Positions 8,597-17,350 of a stretch of 64,000 bases of DNA are shown piece after piece. The DNA lies in NCBI GenBank assembly GCA_964413535.1, contig CAYPTB010000051.1:124001-188000 (forward strand), given 5' to 3'. Each line of letters begins with the position of its first letter. Within the stretch, counting starts at the first letter, position 1. The stretch is from CAYPTB01 sp964413535 (lineage in GTDB: Bacteria > Planctomycetota > UBA1135 > GCA-002686595). The notes under the pieces are model-generated. The model was not told the DNA's origin. It did not search any database and was given only the letters and a program-made list of their open reading frames with translations. The position numbers and the translations under genes are program-made.

Positions 8597-9523
8597 TCAG
8601 CCTCCGCCGATGTCCCCGAAGAGGCCTCCACCGCCCTCTTCGTCGTCGTTCTCGAAGTCGAAGGGGCCCGGGTCGCCATTCCCGCCTTCCTCCTCGTCGT
8701 CCTCGACATCCTCCGGCGTTCCGCCGGCGCCGGTCGCGACGACCGGTGCTTTCACGTTGGGGATGGCGAGCACGGGCTGGACGAGTTGCGCGGAGCGCAA
8801 GCCCTCGGGAAAGCGGATCACCCGCCGGTGCGTCACCGTGCGTGCGTGGATGGGCGCGAGGGCGAGTTGCTCGTGGAGCAGGCGCGGCGCCAGCTCGAGC
8901 GAGAGGTCGATCTCGATGCGGGCCGGAATGCCCGAGAACTCGTCGTGGTCCGATCCCCAAGAGGCGTGTTCGTCGACGTCGACGCCGTCCTCCTCGTAGA
9001 TGCGGATGTCGAAGCCGACGACTCGATCGTGCAGGAACGTGTAGTTGCCGCCGAGCTGGGGCTCGTCGTCCACACCGAAATCCTCGCGGCGGTAGAGCTC
9101 GAGGAAGTCGTTGTTGTCGGGGTTCGTACGCAGGCAGTAGCCGACTTCGTTGACGTCCGCGCGCAAGAAGCGAGACGAGGAGGGCTCCAGCACCAGGCCG
9201 TTGGTCGTCGTGACGAAGTCGCTCCGGTCGGCGTCGAGCCCGGCCTCGACGCGGTCGACGATCCTCAGCGTGAGCTTCGGCTCGATGTTGAAGACGTAGA
9301 TGCCGCGCAGGTCGTGCTCGATGAGATCCAGGATGGCCGGTCCGGCGAGCTGGGTCTCCCGGACGTTGTGGATCGTGTCGCGGCTCGTGCGGGCGGCGGT
9401 CAGGACCTCGGCCATCGTGACGAGGATCCCGGACATGATCATGAGGACGAGCAGCACTTCGACGAGGGTGAAGCCGGCGCGCGAACCGCGTCCGACGCAA
9501 GCATTTCTCTCGAACGACTTCAT
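8597..9523 (-). CDS. gspJ: type II secretion minor pseudopilin GspJ-like, with acidic tail
   Basis: A 308-residue prepilin-type protein. The type III signal sequence G-FTLVEVLLVLMIMSGI (cleavage before Phe, Glu at +5) is preceded by a positively charged leader, so it is a substrate of a PilD-type prepilin peptidase. Its last place in the operon, its size and the position after GspI fit GspJ, which sits at the tip of the pseudopilus. The C-terminus is unusual: a low-complexity acidic and glycine-rich tail (about 45 residues, e.g. EDVEDDEEEGG) not expected in standard GspJ. The ATG at 9523 overlaps the gspI stop (ATGA) and is preferred over an upstream in-frame codon. Confidence 0.75.
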   Translation of the reverse strand: MKSFERNACVGRGSRAGFTLVEVLLVLMIMSGILVTMAEVLTAARTSRDTIHNVRETQLAGPAILDLIEHDLRGIYVFNIEPKLTLRIVDRVEAGLDADRSDFVTTTNGLVLEPSSSRFLRADVNEVGYCLRTNPDNNDFLELYRREDFGVDDEPQLGGNYTFLHDRVVGFDIRIYEEDGVDVDEHASWGSDHDEFSGIPARIEIDLSLELAPRLLHEQLALAPIHARTVTHRRVIRFPEGLRSAQLVQPVLAIPNVKAPVVATGAGGTPEDVEDDEEEGGNGDPGPFDFENDDEEGGGGLFGDIGGG

Positions 9524-10044
9524 TCCTCCTCCTCCCCGTAGATCTGCTTCCACGGGATCCACTCCTCGAGGACCAGGCTCGCGCGCGTCTCGCCGTCGGC
9601 GAACGCGCGCATGGCGGGGAAGGAGACGCGCACCTTGACCTTGTCGTAGGGCTCTTCGACCTCCTCCTCCGAGTCCTCGTCCTGCGCGTCCCAGTCGAAG
9701 GAGTCGAAGCGGTCACGATCGTCCTTCGGGTCGCCGAAGGTCTCGTCGCCCAAGAGGAGCTCCCAGGAGAACTCGGGATAACCCTCGTCCGCGTAGGATC
9801 CGTCCATGTACGCGTCCTCGTCGAGCTCGTCCTGGAAGAGACCGGCCGCCACCCGCCCCAGCGTGAGTCGCGCGAGCTCGCTCGCGAGCTTCAGATTGCG
9901 CGTGTAGGCGGCGGTCATCTTCGCCGTGTTGAGCCCCTGCAGGAGGACGACCAGCCCGAGGCCGACGATGAGGAGCGTGACGGCCACCTCCGCCAGCGTG
10001 AAGCCGGCTCGCCCCGACGCTCTCCTGCGGGCGATGGGCCTCAA
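9520..10044 (-). CDS. gspI: type II secretion minor pseudopilin GspI-like
   Basis: A 174-residue prepilin-like protein with a basic leader (MRPIARRRASGRAG) and the N-methylation segment FTLAEVAVTLLIVGLGLVV, cleaved before Phe by a prepilin peptidase. Length, the following helix ASELARLTLGRVAAG and order between gspH and gspJ suggest GspI, a tip-complex pseudopilin. The middle is strongly acidic (several Asp/Glu clusters). It overlaps both gspH (10041-10044) and gspJ (9520-9523) by four bases, implying coupled translation. Confidence 0.72.
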   Translation of the reverse strand: MRPIARRRASGRAGFTLAEVAVTLLIVGLGLVVLLQGLNTAKMTAAYTRNLKLASELARLTLGRVAAGLFQDELDEDAYMDGSYADEGYPEFSWELLLGDETFGDPKDDRDRFDSFDWDAQDEDSEEEVEEPYDKVKVRVSFPAMRAFADGETRASLVLEEWIPWKQIYGEEEE

Positions 10045-10589
10045 TCGAAGTCTCCGTCGCGCGGAGGTTCGCGCTCGAAGAGGCCTTCGTGGAAGCGGAC
10101 CAGTCCCGTGAGCGCGAGCACCTCGACCGTGAAGAAGCGCTCGAAGAGGGTCTGTTCGAGGACGATGCAGTGGTCGCTCGAGGCTCCCAGGGGATCGAAG
10201 CGAACGTACACGACGCCATCGGTGTAGGTCTCGCCGTCGATCGTGATCTCGCGGAAGGCGACCGTCGGCTCGAGCTTGGTCTCGAACAGGAGCACCCGCT
10301 CCTCGTCGCCGTACGCGAGCCGGCCTCCCTCCAGCGCAAAGGGCGTCTCGACCCAGTACTCGTCGTTGTCGATGTCGTAGTAGATCCGGAACTCGAGGTT
10401 GCGCGCGATGGCGTCGGCGCGCGCTCCGTGGATCCGTTCCGAGAGGACACGCACGGTCGAGTTGAGCTGCGCGCGCGGGAGGCTCGATTGCCAGGAGATC
10501 GCGACGATGCCCGCCATGAGACCGATGATCACGATGACCACCATGATCTCGACCATGGTGAATCCGCTACGGGCCCTGCGCACGGCCAC
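10041..10589 (-). CDS. gspH: type II secretion minor pseudopilin GspH-like
   Basis: A 182-residue prepilin-type protein with leader VAVRRARSG and the N-terminal helix FTMVEIMVVIVIIGLMAGIV carrying the Glu at +5. The following region VLSERIHGARADAIARN, then beta-strands with aromatic residues (FRIYYDIDNDEYWVE), is typical of GspH/FimT proteins. The start is GTG at 10589; a purine-rich stretch (AGGAGG, AGGAAGG) lies just upstream and overlaps the end of gspG. Minor pseudopilin of the same operon. Confidence 0.77.
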   Translation of the reverse strand: MAVRRARSGFTMVEIMVVIVIIGLMAGIVAISWQSSLPRAQLNSTVRVLSERIHGARADAIARNLEFRIYYDIDNDEYWVETPFALEGGRLAYGDEERVLLFETKLEPTVAFREITIDGETYTDGVVYVRFDPLGASSDHCIVLEQTLFERFFTVEVLALTGLVRFHEGLFEREPPRDGDFD

Positions 10590-10596
10590 GCCCTTC

Positions 10597-11028
10597 CTAC
10601 CTCCTCTTGAGGTCGGTGCTCAAGATGTCGGCGTCTTCGCCCTCGCCTCCGCGAGACCCGTCCTTCCCGAACGAGTACACGACCGGTTTCGACTGACCGG
10701 GGCCGGGCGGCTCGTATTGGTACTCGTTGCTCCACGGGTCGAGGGGAATGCCGTCGGTGTCGAGATAGGCCTCGCCTTTCTCGTCCGGCGTGACGAGCGG
10801 CTCGAGCGAATCCGGATACTGCCCGGAGTTGTTCATGGCGTAGTTCTGGAGCGCGCTCATGATGTTCGTGATCTCTGCCCGCGCGATCGTCTCCTGGGAT
10901 TGGATGAAGTTACGCCACAGGTTCGGCACGACCAGGCCCACCAGCAGGCCGATGATGACGATCACGACCATCAGTTCGGCGAGCGAGAAGCCGGCGCGGA
11001 CGCCGTGGTTTCGGGGGAGGATTTTCAT
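10597..11028 (-). CDS. gspG: type II secretion major pseudopilin GspG
   Basis: The main subunit of the pseudopilus. The 143-residue precursor has leader MKILPRNHGVRAG and the mature start FSLAELMVVIVIIGLLVGLV. The C-terminal half carries the GspG hallmarks: ALQNYAMNNSGQYPDSLEPLV, the DPWSNEYQYEPPG phrase and a final SFGKDGSRGGEGEDADI loop, which in the family binds calcium. The ATG at 11028 gives the conventional leader length. It is separated from gspF by 71 bases, the largest gap in the operon, which might hold a processing site or extra promoter since the major pseudopilin is needed in excess. Confidence 0.93.
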   Translation of the reverse strand: MKILPRNHGVRAGFSLAELMVVIVIIGLLVGLVVPNLWRNFIQSQETIARAEITNIMSALQNYAMNNSGQYPDSLEPLVTPDEKGEAYLDTDGIPLDPWSNEYQYEPPGPGQSKPVVYSFGKDGSRGGEGEDADILSTDLKRR

Positions 11029-11099
11029 GGATTCGTCTCCGTTGCACTCGGACGCTTCGGGCGAGGTCTTGTTCCCGCAAACGACCCGACCCGTGAGCT

Positions 11100-12365
11100 T
11101 CATCCGATGGAGCCTACTTGAAGGATGGGGAGGACGATCGAGTACACGATGTATCCGACGACGGCGGCGAGGCAGACGATCATGACGGGCTCCAGGATGG
11201 TCGTGAAGCGCTCGGTGACGACCTCGATCTCCTCGTCGTAGGCCTCCGCGAGGCGGTCGAGCATCTGCTCCAGCTCGCCGGACTTCTCGCCCACCGACAC
11301 CATGTAGCTCACGACCGAGGGGAACGCACCGGACGCCTTCAGGGGCGTCGCGATGTCGGTTCCCTCGAGGATGCGCGTGCGGATGAGGCCCGTGGCGTCC
11401 GCGATGACGCGGTTGCCCACGACCCGCTGGGTGATCTCGAGGCTCTGGACCGCGGACACGCCGCTCTCGAGCAGGGTCGCGAGGGTGCGCGAGAAACGGG
11501 TGACGGCGGCCTTTCGCAGGAGATCGCCGAGGAGCGGCAGCCGGAGCAGGAAACGATCGACCATGAGATTCCCGCGGTCGGTCTTGTAGAAGCGCTCGAA
11601 GAGCGCCGACGCGCCGGCGATGGCGAGGCACCCCACCCACCAATAGTCGCTGAACAGGGCGCTTGTCTTCATGAGGATCTGGGTGGGGACGGGGAGCTCC
11701 TGACCCGTGTCCTCGAGCATGGCCGTGATCTTCGGCACCACGACGGTCATGAGGATGCTCACGACCACGATGCCGAGCAGGATCATCATCACGGGGTAGG
11801 TCAGGGCCGAGATGATCTTGCGTTGCAAGGCGCGGCTGCGCTGGATGAAGTCGGCGAGACGCCCGAGCACCTGGTCGACTCGGCCCGTGGCTTCGCCGGC
11901 CTTGACCATGTTCACGTACATGTCGCTGAACATGTGCGGGTGGTCTCCCAGGGCGTCGCCGAGCGACGCCCCCTGGGTGATGCGCTCGCGGATGCGCCGG
12001 AACATCGTTTGGAGCCGGCGGGTCTCCGCCTGGTCGATCAGGGCGTTGAGCGCTTCGGCCAGGGGGATGCCCGCACCCAGCAGGGTCCCGAGCTGGCGCG
12101 TGATCCCGCCGACGACCTCGAGGTTCCGGCCGGAGGGACCCGAGGAGCGTGAGCGAAGCTTGCGAACGTTCTCGAGGAAGGACGTCCGCTCCAGCGCCTG
12201 CTGAGAGCGACGTGATCCACGGCTGCCGCGGACCTCGCGGATGTCGCTGACGAGGATGTTGTCGCGCCGCAGACGGACACGAGCATCACGCGGCGTGTCG
12301 GCGTCGATGACACCTGCCTTCGTGCCGCCGCCCTGGACGTAGGCCTTGTACTCGTAGATCGGCAT
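11100..12365 (-). CDS. gspF: type II secretion inner-membrane platform protein GspF
   Basis: A 421-residue polytopic membrane protein of the GspF/PilC family that forms the rotor-like platform above the ATPase. The N-terminus MPIYEYKAYVQGGGTKAGVIDADT matches the family's opening beta-strands. Two copies of the GspF helical domain follow, seen as LGTLLGAGIPLAEALNALI plus FSDMYVNMVKAGEATG in the first and LATLLESGVSAVQSLEI plus VSYMVSVGEKSGELEQML in the second. Three transmembrane segments are visible, around ALTYPVMMILLGIVVVSILM, the segment near residue 230, and the C-terminal PVMIVCLAAVVGYIVYSIVLP. Confidence 0.93.
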   Translation of the reverse strand: MPIYEYKAYVQGGGTKAGVIDADTPRDARVRLRRDNILVSDIREVRGSRGSRRSQQALERTSFLENVRKLRSRSSGPSGRNLEVVGGITRQLGTLLGAGIPLAEALNALIDQAETRRLQTMFRRIRERITQGASLGDALGDHPHMFSDMYVNMVKAGEATGRVDQVLGRLADFIQRSRALQRKIISALTYPVMMILLGIVVVSILMTVVVPKITAMLEDTGQELPVPTQILMKTSALFSDYWWVGCLAIAGASALFERFYKTDRGNLMVDRFLLRLPLLGDLLRKAAVTRFSRTLATLLESGVSAVQSLEITQRVVGNRVIADATGLIRTRILEGTDIATPLKASGAFPSVVSYMVSVGEKSGELEQMLDRLAEAYDEEIEVVTERFTTILEPVMIVCLAAVVGYIVYSIVLPILQVGSIG

Positions 12366-12392
12366 GGCGGAGTCGGACGGTCCGACCGGACT

Positions 12393-14099
12393 CTATCCCA
12401 GGTCGAGCTGGGTGACCCGGAGGACCTCGTCGGCGGTCGTGAGACGCAGGAGCACCTTGTCGCGCCCGTCGCTCCGCAGGGTGATGAGTCCGCGCTCCAG
12501 CGCGCTGCGCTTCATCTGCGAGGCGGTGGCTCCATCCATGATCTGCGTGCGCAACGTCTCGTCGACCGGGAGGAATTCGTAGATCGCCGTGCGGCCCGAA
12601 TAGCCCGAGTGGAAGCACTCGTCGCACCCCGAGCCGAAGGCGATCTCGCCGTCGAGCATGGCGGGCGTGATGTCGAGCTTCGCGAGCTTGGCGCGATCCT
12701 CGTCCCCGATGGGAACGATCGTCTTGCAGTGCTGACAGATCGTTCGAATCAGTCGCTGCGCGATGACGAGGATCAAGGAGCTCGAGACCAGGTACGGCTC
12801 GACGCCTTGATCGACCATCCGGGTGATCGTGCTCGCGGCGTCGTTGGTGTGCACGGTGGAGAAGACCAAGTGACCGGTGAGTGCCGCGCGGATCGCGATC
12901 TCGGCCGTCTCGAGGTCGCGGATCTCGCCCACCATCATCACGTCGGGATCCTGGCGCAGGAAGGAGCGCAACCCCGACGCGAAGGTCAATCCCTTCTTCG
13001 TGTTCACCTGCACCTGGCTGATGCCCGAGAGCGAGTACTCGACCGGGTCTTCGATCGTCAGGACGTTCTTCTGGGTCACGTCGATCTCGCTCATGCTGGC
13101 GTAGAGCGTGGTCGTCTTGCCCGAGCCCGTCGGACCGGTGACGAGGATGATCCCGTGGCTCCAGTTGCAGTAGTCGCGGATCATCGCGAGGTTCTTCTGG
13201 GACAGCCCGATCTCGTCCAGCAGGTAGAGCTTGCCGGTCTTGTCGAGGAGGCGCATCACGATGCGCTCGCCGGAAGTCGTCGGCACCGAGCTGATGCGCA
13301 CGTCGACCTCCCCGTCGCCGATCTTGATCGTGGCGCGCCCGTCCTGGGGCAGGCGCCGCTCGGCGATGTCCATCTTCCCCATGACCTTCACGCGGCTGAT
13401 GATCGCCTCGTGCGCCTTCCGCGGGATGGAATCCATGTCGTACAGGATCCCGTCGATGCGGAAGCGAACCTGGGTCCGATCGGCATAGGGGTGGAAGTGG
13501 ACGTCGGACGCGCGGAGCTTCAGGGCCTGGAAGAGGATCGTGTTGACGAGCTTGATGATCGGCGCCTTGTTCGAGACGTCGAGCACGTCCTCCGCGGCAT
13601 CGATCTCCTGCGCGAGTCCCGCGATGTCCGCGTCGCCGCTCACGGCGTCCAGGGCTTCGTCCACGCCATCCGCCTTGTGGCGGTAAGCGCGTGCGATGAG
13701 TGTCGTGATCTCCGAGCGGGTGGCGAGAACGGGCTCGATCTCCGATCCGAGGATGGCCGACAGGTCATCCATGGGGTTGGGGTCGAGCGGTGAGCAAGTG
13801 GCCACCTTCAGGACTCCGTCGTCCGAGCTCTCGAGCGCGACGAGGTTGTAGTTCCGCGTGAACTGGACCGGGATCCGGTTCACGAAGCTCTCGGGAACCT
13901 TTGCGCCCTCCAGGTTGCTGCGGAACTCGTAGCCCAGGTGTCGCGCATAGGCTTCGAGCATGCGGTCCTCCGCGAGATAGTTCTTTTGGAGGATCACCCG
14001 GTCCAACCCCTCGCCCGTGGTTCCCGCGATCCGCCGACACTCCTCCAAGCGCTCGCGCGACAGCCCTGCATCCACCAAGAGATCCGCCAGGTTCACCAT
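12393..14099 (-). CDS. gspE: type II secretion/pilus assembly ATPase GspE
   Basis: Cytoplasmic secretion ATPase that drives pseudopilus assembly. Its 568 residues comprise an N-terminal MshEN/GspE-N domain (about 1-150, with LADLLVDAGLSRERLEE and LAEDRMLEAYARHLGYEF), a possible cyclic-di-GMP or GspL interaction region, then the RecA-like core. Walker A GPTGSGKTT starts at residue 322. The Asp box is TLYASMSEIDVTQKNVLTIEDP, Walker B lies in VMMVGEIRDLETAEIAI and the His box in GHLVFSTVHTNDA. A zinc tetracysteine is visible as CQHC with a distant CDEC. It lies 12 bases after gspD and 27 before gspF. Confidence 0.94.
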   Translation of the reverse strand: MVNLADLLVDAGLSRERLEECRRIAGTTGEGLDRVILQKNYLAEDRMLEAYARHLGYEFRSNLEGAKVPESFVNRIPVQFTRNYNLVALESSDDGVLKVATCSPLDPNPMDDLSAILGSEIEPVLATRSEITTLIARAYRHKADGVDEALDAVSGDADIAGLAQEIDAAEDVLDVSNKAPIIKLVNTILFQALKLRASDVHFHPYADRTQVRFRIDGILYDMDSIPRKAHEAIISRVKVMGKMDIAERRLPQDGRATIKIGDGEVDVRISSVPTTSGERIVMRLLDKTGKLYLLDEIGLSQKNLAMIRDYCNWSHGIILVTGPTGSGKTTTLYASMSEIDVTQKNVLTIEDPVEYSLSGISQVQVNTKKGLTFASGLRSFLRQDPDVMMVGEIRDLETAEIAIRAALTGHLVFSTVHTNDAASTITRMVDQGVEPYLVSSSLILVIAQRLIRTICQHCKTIVPIGDEDRAKLAKLDITPAMLDGEIAFGSGCDECFHSGYSGRTAIYEFLPVDETLRTQIMDGATASQMKRSALERGLITLRSDGRDKVLLRLTTADEVLRVTQLDLG

Positions 14100-14111
14100 C
14101 TCGAGTCCTCG

Positions 14112-16412
14112 CTACTCGTCGCCGGATCCGCCGGACGTCTCCGAAGGCGCCGGTTCCTCCTCGACCTCGCGTGCCTGGCGCAGGAGCTCCCCTTGCCGAC
14201 CGGGATCGATGCCCACCGCATCGCCATCCACCTCGCCACGGCTCGGAGCGCGATACAGCGGCAGCTCGAAGCTGGTCAGGTCGACCTGATCGCGTCCGGT
14301 CCCGAACAGTGGATCGACCTTCTGGACGCGGTCGAGGCCGATGATGCGCGCAGCATCGTGCTTCTTTATGAAGCTGACCTCCGCCAGGTCGGCGAAGTCC
14401 ACGTCGTGCATGATGTGCGGAGTCACGAAGAAGTAGAGCGTCGTGCGATCGTTCGAATCCGATTCGCGGCGGAACAGGAATCCCAGGATCGGTATGTCAC
14501 CCAACCACGGCACCTTGTCGATGCTCTCGCGCTTGTTGTCGGTGACGATGCCGCCGATGACCATCGTGTCGCCGTCGGGAACGTTGACGCTGGTCTGCAA
14601 CTCGCGCGTGATGCGCGGCGGCGGGATGCTGCCCTGGAAGGACCCCGTGAAGTTGGAGACCTTGAGGGACACCCCCAGGCGCAGGTAGCGGGACGCCGAG
14701 ATCGAGGGAGAGATCGTGAGCTCGATACCGGCCTCCTGGTAGCCGGAGAAGCTCTCTTGCGTCTGACCTTGCCCCTGCGCCGTGACCGTCGTCGTGGGCT
14801 GCTCGTCGACCGTGCGAACCGTGGCGCTGCCGTTGTTGTTGACCAGGATCGAAGGCACGGACAGGACGTTGGCGTTGTCCTCGGTGGCGAGGAAGCGCAA
14901 CAGGAAGGGCAGGTTGAAGTCGCCCCCGTCGAGGATGCCGGCGGTGATGCCGGAGCTCACGATGGGAACGCGCGTGTCGGGAATCCCGTCGTTGCCCTCG
15001 AGGTCCTGGAGGGTCGACAGACCGAAGTTCGTGATTCCGAACTGGCCGTTCTGATCGGAACCCGATGCCGGGATGTCCGCGCCAGCGAGCTCGAAGCCGA
15101 TATCGAGGAAGTCGCTGCCGGTGAGCTCGATCAGGGCCGTCTCGATGAGCACCTGGTCCTGGCGTCGATCGAGCTGGCGCAGGAGCTCGAGGATCTCCTG
15201 GTAGCGCGTCTTGCTGGCGGCGATGAGGAGCGCGTTCGTCGTGGGATCCGGGACGACGACGACCTCGTTCTGATTCGAGCTGGAAGTGGTGCTCGCCTGT
15301 CCCTGGGGACGACCTCCCGTTCCTGTTCCCGACTCGGTGATCCGCGCGGCGTCGCGCAGGAAATCGTCGAGCACCTTCGAGATGTCCTCCGCCTGGACGT
15401 TCTCCAGTGCGTAGATGTGGTAGTTGCGCTCCGGCTCCACGACGTCCACGTCGAGGCGCGCGACGAACTCCTTGATCTGGGGCATCTCCGATCGCATCGC
15501 CATCACGATCAGCGAATTGGTCGGCGTGTGGACGAGGACCTCGGGCTCCACCTCGCCCGTGGCCACCGGACCGGCGACCCCTTCTGCGGTTTGTTGCTGG
15601 TTGCGCGGACCCCTCCTGCGGGCGACCGCGCTGCGAGCCGTGAGCAACTGATCGAGGATGTCGGCGACTTCCTCTGCGGACGCGAACTCGAGCGGAATCG
15701 TGTCGAAGACGGGCCCTTCCTCGGGCTGCACGATCGACTCACGGTCGACGATGTAGAGCAATCGCGCCAGAGCTGCGATCTGGCTGCCGAAGCCCTGCAG
15801 GATGATCGAATTCGAGCTTCCGACCGAGACGAGGGACTGCGTCTGCTGATCGGGCAGGAGCGGACGCAAGGTGGCGGGAAGCTGCCTCGTGTCGGTGTTC
15901 GGTAGATGGAGGACGGTGGTGATGAGGACCGCGGGCTGATCCGCGTAGTCTTCGAGTTCCTCGGGCAGCACGTAGGTCGTCTTCTGCCGCACCGTGCCGC
16001 CGCGCTGTTGAGCCGTCAAACCCTGGATCACGATGACCGCCAAGTGCGACGGCCCGACTTCGACGGCGACGAAGTCGTGGATGAACATCATGATCTGGAA
16101 GAACCGGTAGAAGTCGTCCTTGGGGATACGCTTCGTCCCGAACATCCGGATCTTGCGCTGGCGCAACTCGGGCACGGTCTCGTCCAGGTACGTGAAGTTC
16201 ATGCCGGTCGCTTCCTGGCAGAGCTTCACGAAGTACTCGAGGTTGGGCGCCTCGTCCTTGTCCTCGGAGAAATTGAGGATGTAGAAGTTCCCCTGCTCCT
16301 GAATGATCGGCGGGACCTGTGCGGCGCCTCCCGGGTCTTGCGGGGCGGCCGACGCGGGGGGAACTGCCAGGAGCAGGAGAGCGAGGCTGGTGGCGAGTGC
16401 GCAGGGTTCCAT
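14112..16412 (-). CDS. gspD: type II secretion outer-membrane secretin GspD
   Basis: Secretin that forms the outer-membrane channel. The 766-residue precursor starts with a signal peptide (LATSLALLLLAVPPASA, cleaved before APQD). An N0-like domain (about 30-130) is followed by repeated N1-N3 modules with the sequences TTVLHLPNTDTRQLPATL, IPLEFASAEEVADIL and IYALENVQAEDISKVLDDFL. A Ser/Gln-rich loop (GRPQGQASTTSSSNQNE) lies within N3. The secretin core contains VLIETALIELTGSDFLDIG and, near the end, VPDGDTMVIGGIVTDNKRESIDKVPWLGD split over two stretches, followed by IPILGFLFRR. Head of the operon, directly behind a good promoter. Confidence 0.94.
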   Translation of the reverse strand: MEPCALATSLALLLLAVPPASAAPQDPGGAAQVPPIIQEQGNFYILNFSEDKDEAPNLEYFVKLCQEATGMNFTYLDETVPELRQRKIRMFGTKRIPKDDFYRFFQIMMFIHDFVAVEVGPSHLAVIVIQGLTAQQRGGTVRQKTTYVLPEELEDYADQPAVLITTVLHLPNTDTRQLPATLRPLLPDQQTQSLVSVGSSNSIILQGFGSQIAALARLLYIVDRESIVQPEEGPVFDTIPLEFASAEEVADILDQLLTARSAVARRRGPRNQQQTAEGVAGPVATGEVEPEVLVHTPTNSLIVMAMRSEMPQIKEFVARLDVDVVEPERNYHIYALENVQAEDISKVLDDFLRDAARITESGTGTGGRPQGQASTTSSSNQNEVVVVPDPTTNALLIAASKTRYQEILELLRQLDRRQDQVLIETALIELTGSDFLDIGFELAGADIPASGSDQNGQFGITNFGLSTLQDLEGNDGIPDTRVPIVSSGITAGILDGGDFNLPFLLRFLATEDNANVLSVPSILVNNNGSATVRTVDEQPTTTVTAQGQGQTQESFSGYQEAGIELTISPSISASRYLRLGVSLKVSNFTGSFQGSIPPPRITRELQTSVNVPDGDTMVIGGIVTDNKRESIDKVPWLGDIPILGFLFRRESDSNDRTTLYFFVTPHIMHDVDFADLAEVSFIKKHDAARIIGLDRVQKVDPLFGTGRDQVDLTSFELPLYRAPSRGEVDGDAVGIDPGRQGELLRQAREVEEEPAPSETSGGSGDE

Positions 16413-16869
16413 GTCCGCGTCGGACTTCCGTTCTATCTTCTTGAAGACGAGAGATTTAGGGGCGGGGCGGCAATGTAGGGGGACGCCTGGGCCAAGTCAA
16501 AGACGACGTGGGAAGCGGAACGGTCCGTGGGAAGGAGCCGGGCAGACGCCGACACCAGGTGCGTCTTCCCGGATGACCGCATCCATCGACCATCGCGGCG
16601 CCGTGCAGGAGAGGGGGAGCGCGGAGCCTCGTCCTCCAAACTGGCGCGCCCACTCGCCGCTCGAGAGGACGACGAAACAAGGTCGTGAAGAAGGTTCCAT
16701 CGCTTCGGCGTCCGGTACCGCGATTCGCTCTGCGAGCTCATCTGCCGGGGTGCCAGGAACTCGCCCCCACGCCAATCCCCGGACGCGGGCCTCCGATGTC
16801 CCAGAATGCCGGACCGCTCCCCGGTCGGCAGTCGGCCCAGGACCGCTCTCGTTATCCTTCCGGCCCGCC
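16413..16869. other. intergenic region between divergent gspD and the EIIA-type gene
   Basis: About 457 bases without a convincing gene. The left end holds the gspD promoter (see separate entry). The rest has only out-of-frame short open frames rich in Arg, Pro and Ser with no family resemblance. The last 25 bases before the EIIA start contain CGTTATCCTT, a weak -10-like candidate for the plus-strand gene, with no recognisable -35 box. Confidence 0.5.
16472..16500 (-). promoter_or_regulatory. sigma-70-type promoter of the gsp operon
   Basis: Read on the minus strand: TTGACT (16495-16500), a 17-base spacer, then TACATT (16472-16477). Five of six -35 bases and four of six -10 bases match consensus, and the spacing is ideal. 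Predicted transcription start about 16464, giving a leader of about 50 bases before the gspD ATG. It is the best sigma-70-like promoter I found in the window. Confidence 0.6.
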
Positions 16870-17343
16870 ATGCAGCTCAAGGAACTCTTCACGCCGAAGG
16901 ATTTCCTCCTCGGGTTCTCTCCGCGCGACAAGTGGGGAGCGATCTCGGCCTTGATGAAGCATCTCGTGCAGAGCGGGCGCTGCGACCCGGCTCTCGCCGA
17001 GAAGCTCCACGAAGCGGTTCTCTCGCGCGAGCGATCGATGTCGACGGGCATGGAGCGTGGGATCGCCATCCCGCACGCCGCCGTCGACGACATCGATCAC
17101 GTGATCGCATGCATCGGCACGGTCTCCGATTCCGAGGGACTCGTGTTCCAGAGCGTGGATGGGAAGCCGACTCGGATCGTGGTGCTCCTGTTGATCCCGA
17201 GGGCGCAGAAGCTGGTCCACATCCGCACGTTGGCCGACGTGGCTCGGGTCCTGGGCAAGGACTCGGTGTGCCAGGCTTTGCTCGAGGCTGTTACGGGAGA
17301 AGAGGCTTGGTCCGCGCTCGCCGAGGGTGAGGCATCCGGTTGA
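16870..17343 (+). CDS. PTS EIIA-type (PtsN-like) phosphocarrier domain protein
   Basis: A 157-residue single-domain protein of the fructose/mannitol EIIA family, closest in style to PtsN (EIIA-Ntr). The phosphorylatable His69 lies in GMERGIAIPHAAV, preceded by the usual LSRERSMSTGM. The second conserved region is VVLLLIPRAQKLVHIRTLADVARVL. Such proteins accept phosphate from HPr/NPr and mostly regulate rather than transport; no EIIB/EIIC, EI or HPr gene is nearby. The ATG at 16870 starts MQLKELFTPKDFLLGF, the typical N-terminus. It is convergent with the following minus-strand gene, only 7 bases apart. Confidence 0.86.
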   Translation: MQLKELFTPKDFLLGFSPRDKWGAISALMKHLVQSGRCDPALAEKLHEAVLSRERSMSTGMERGIAIPHAAVDDIDHVIACIGTVSDSEGLVFQSVDGKPTRIVVLLLIPRAQKLVHIRTLADVARVLGKDSVCQALLEAVTGEEAWSALAEGEASG

Positions 17344-17350
17344 AACGCCG

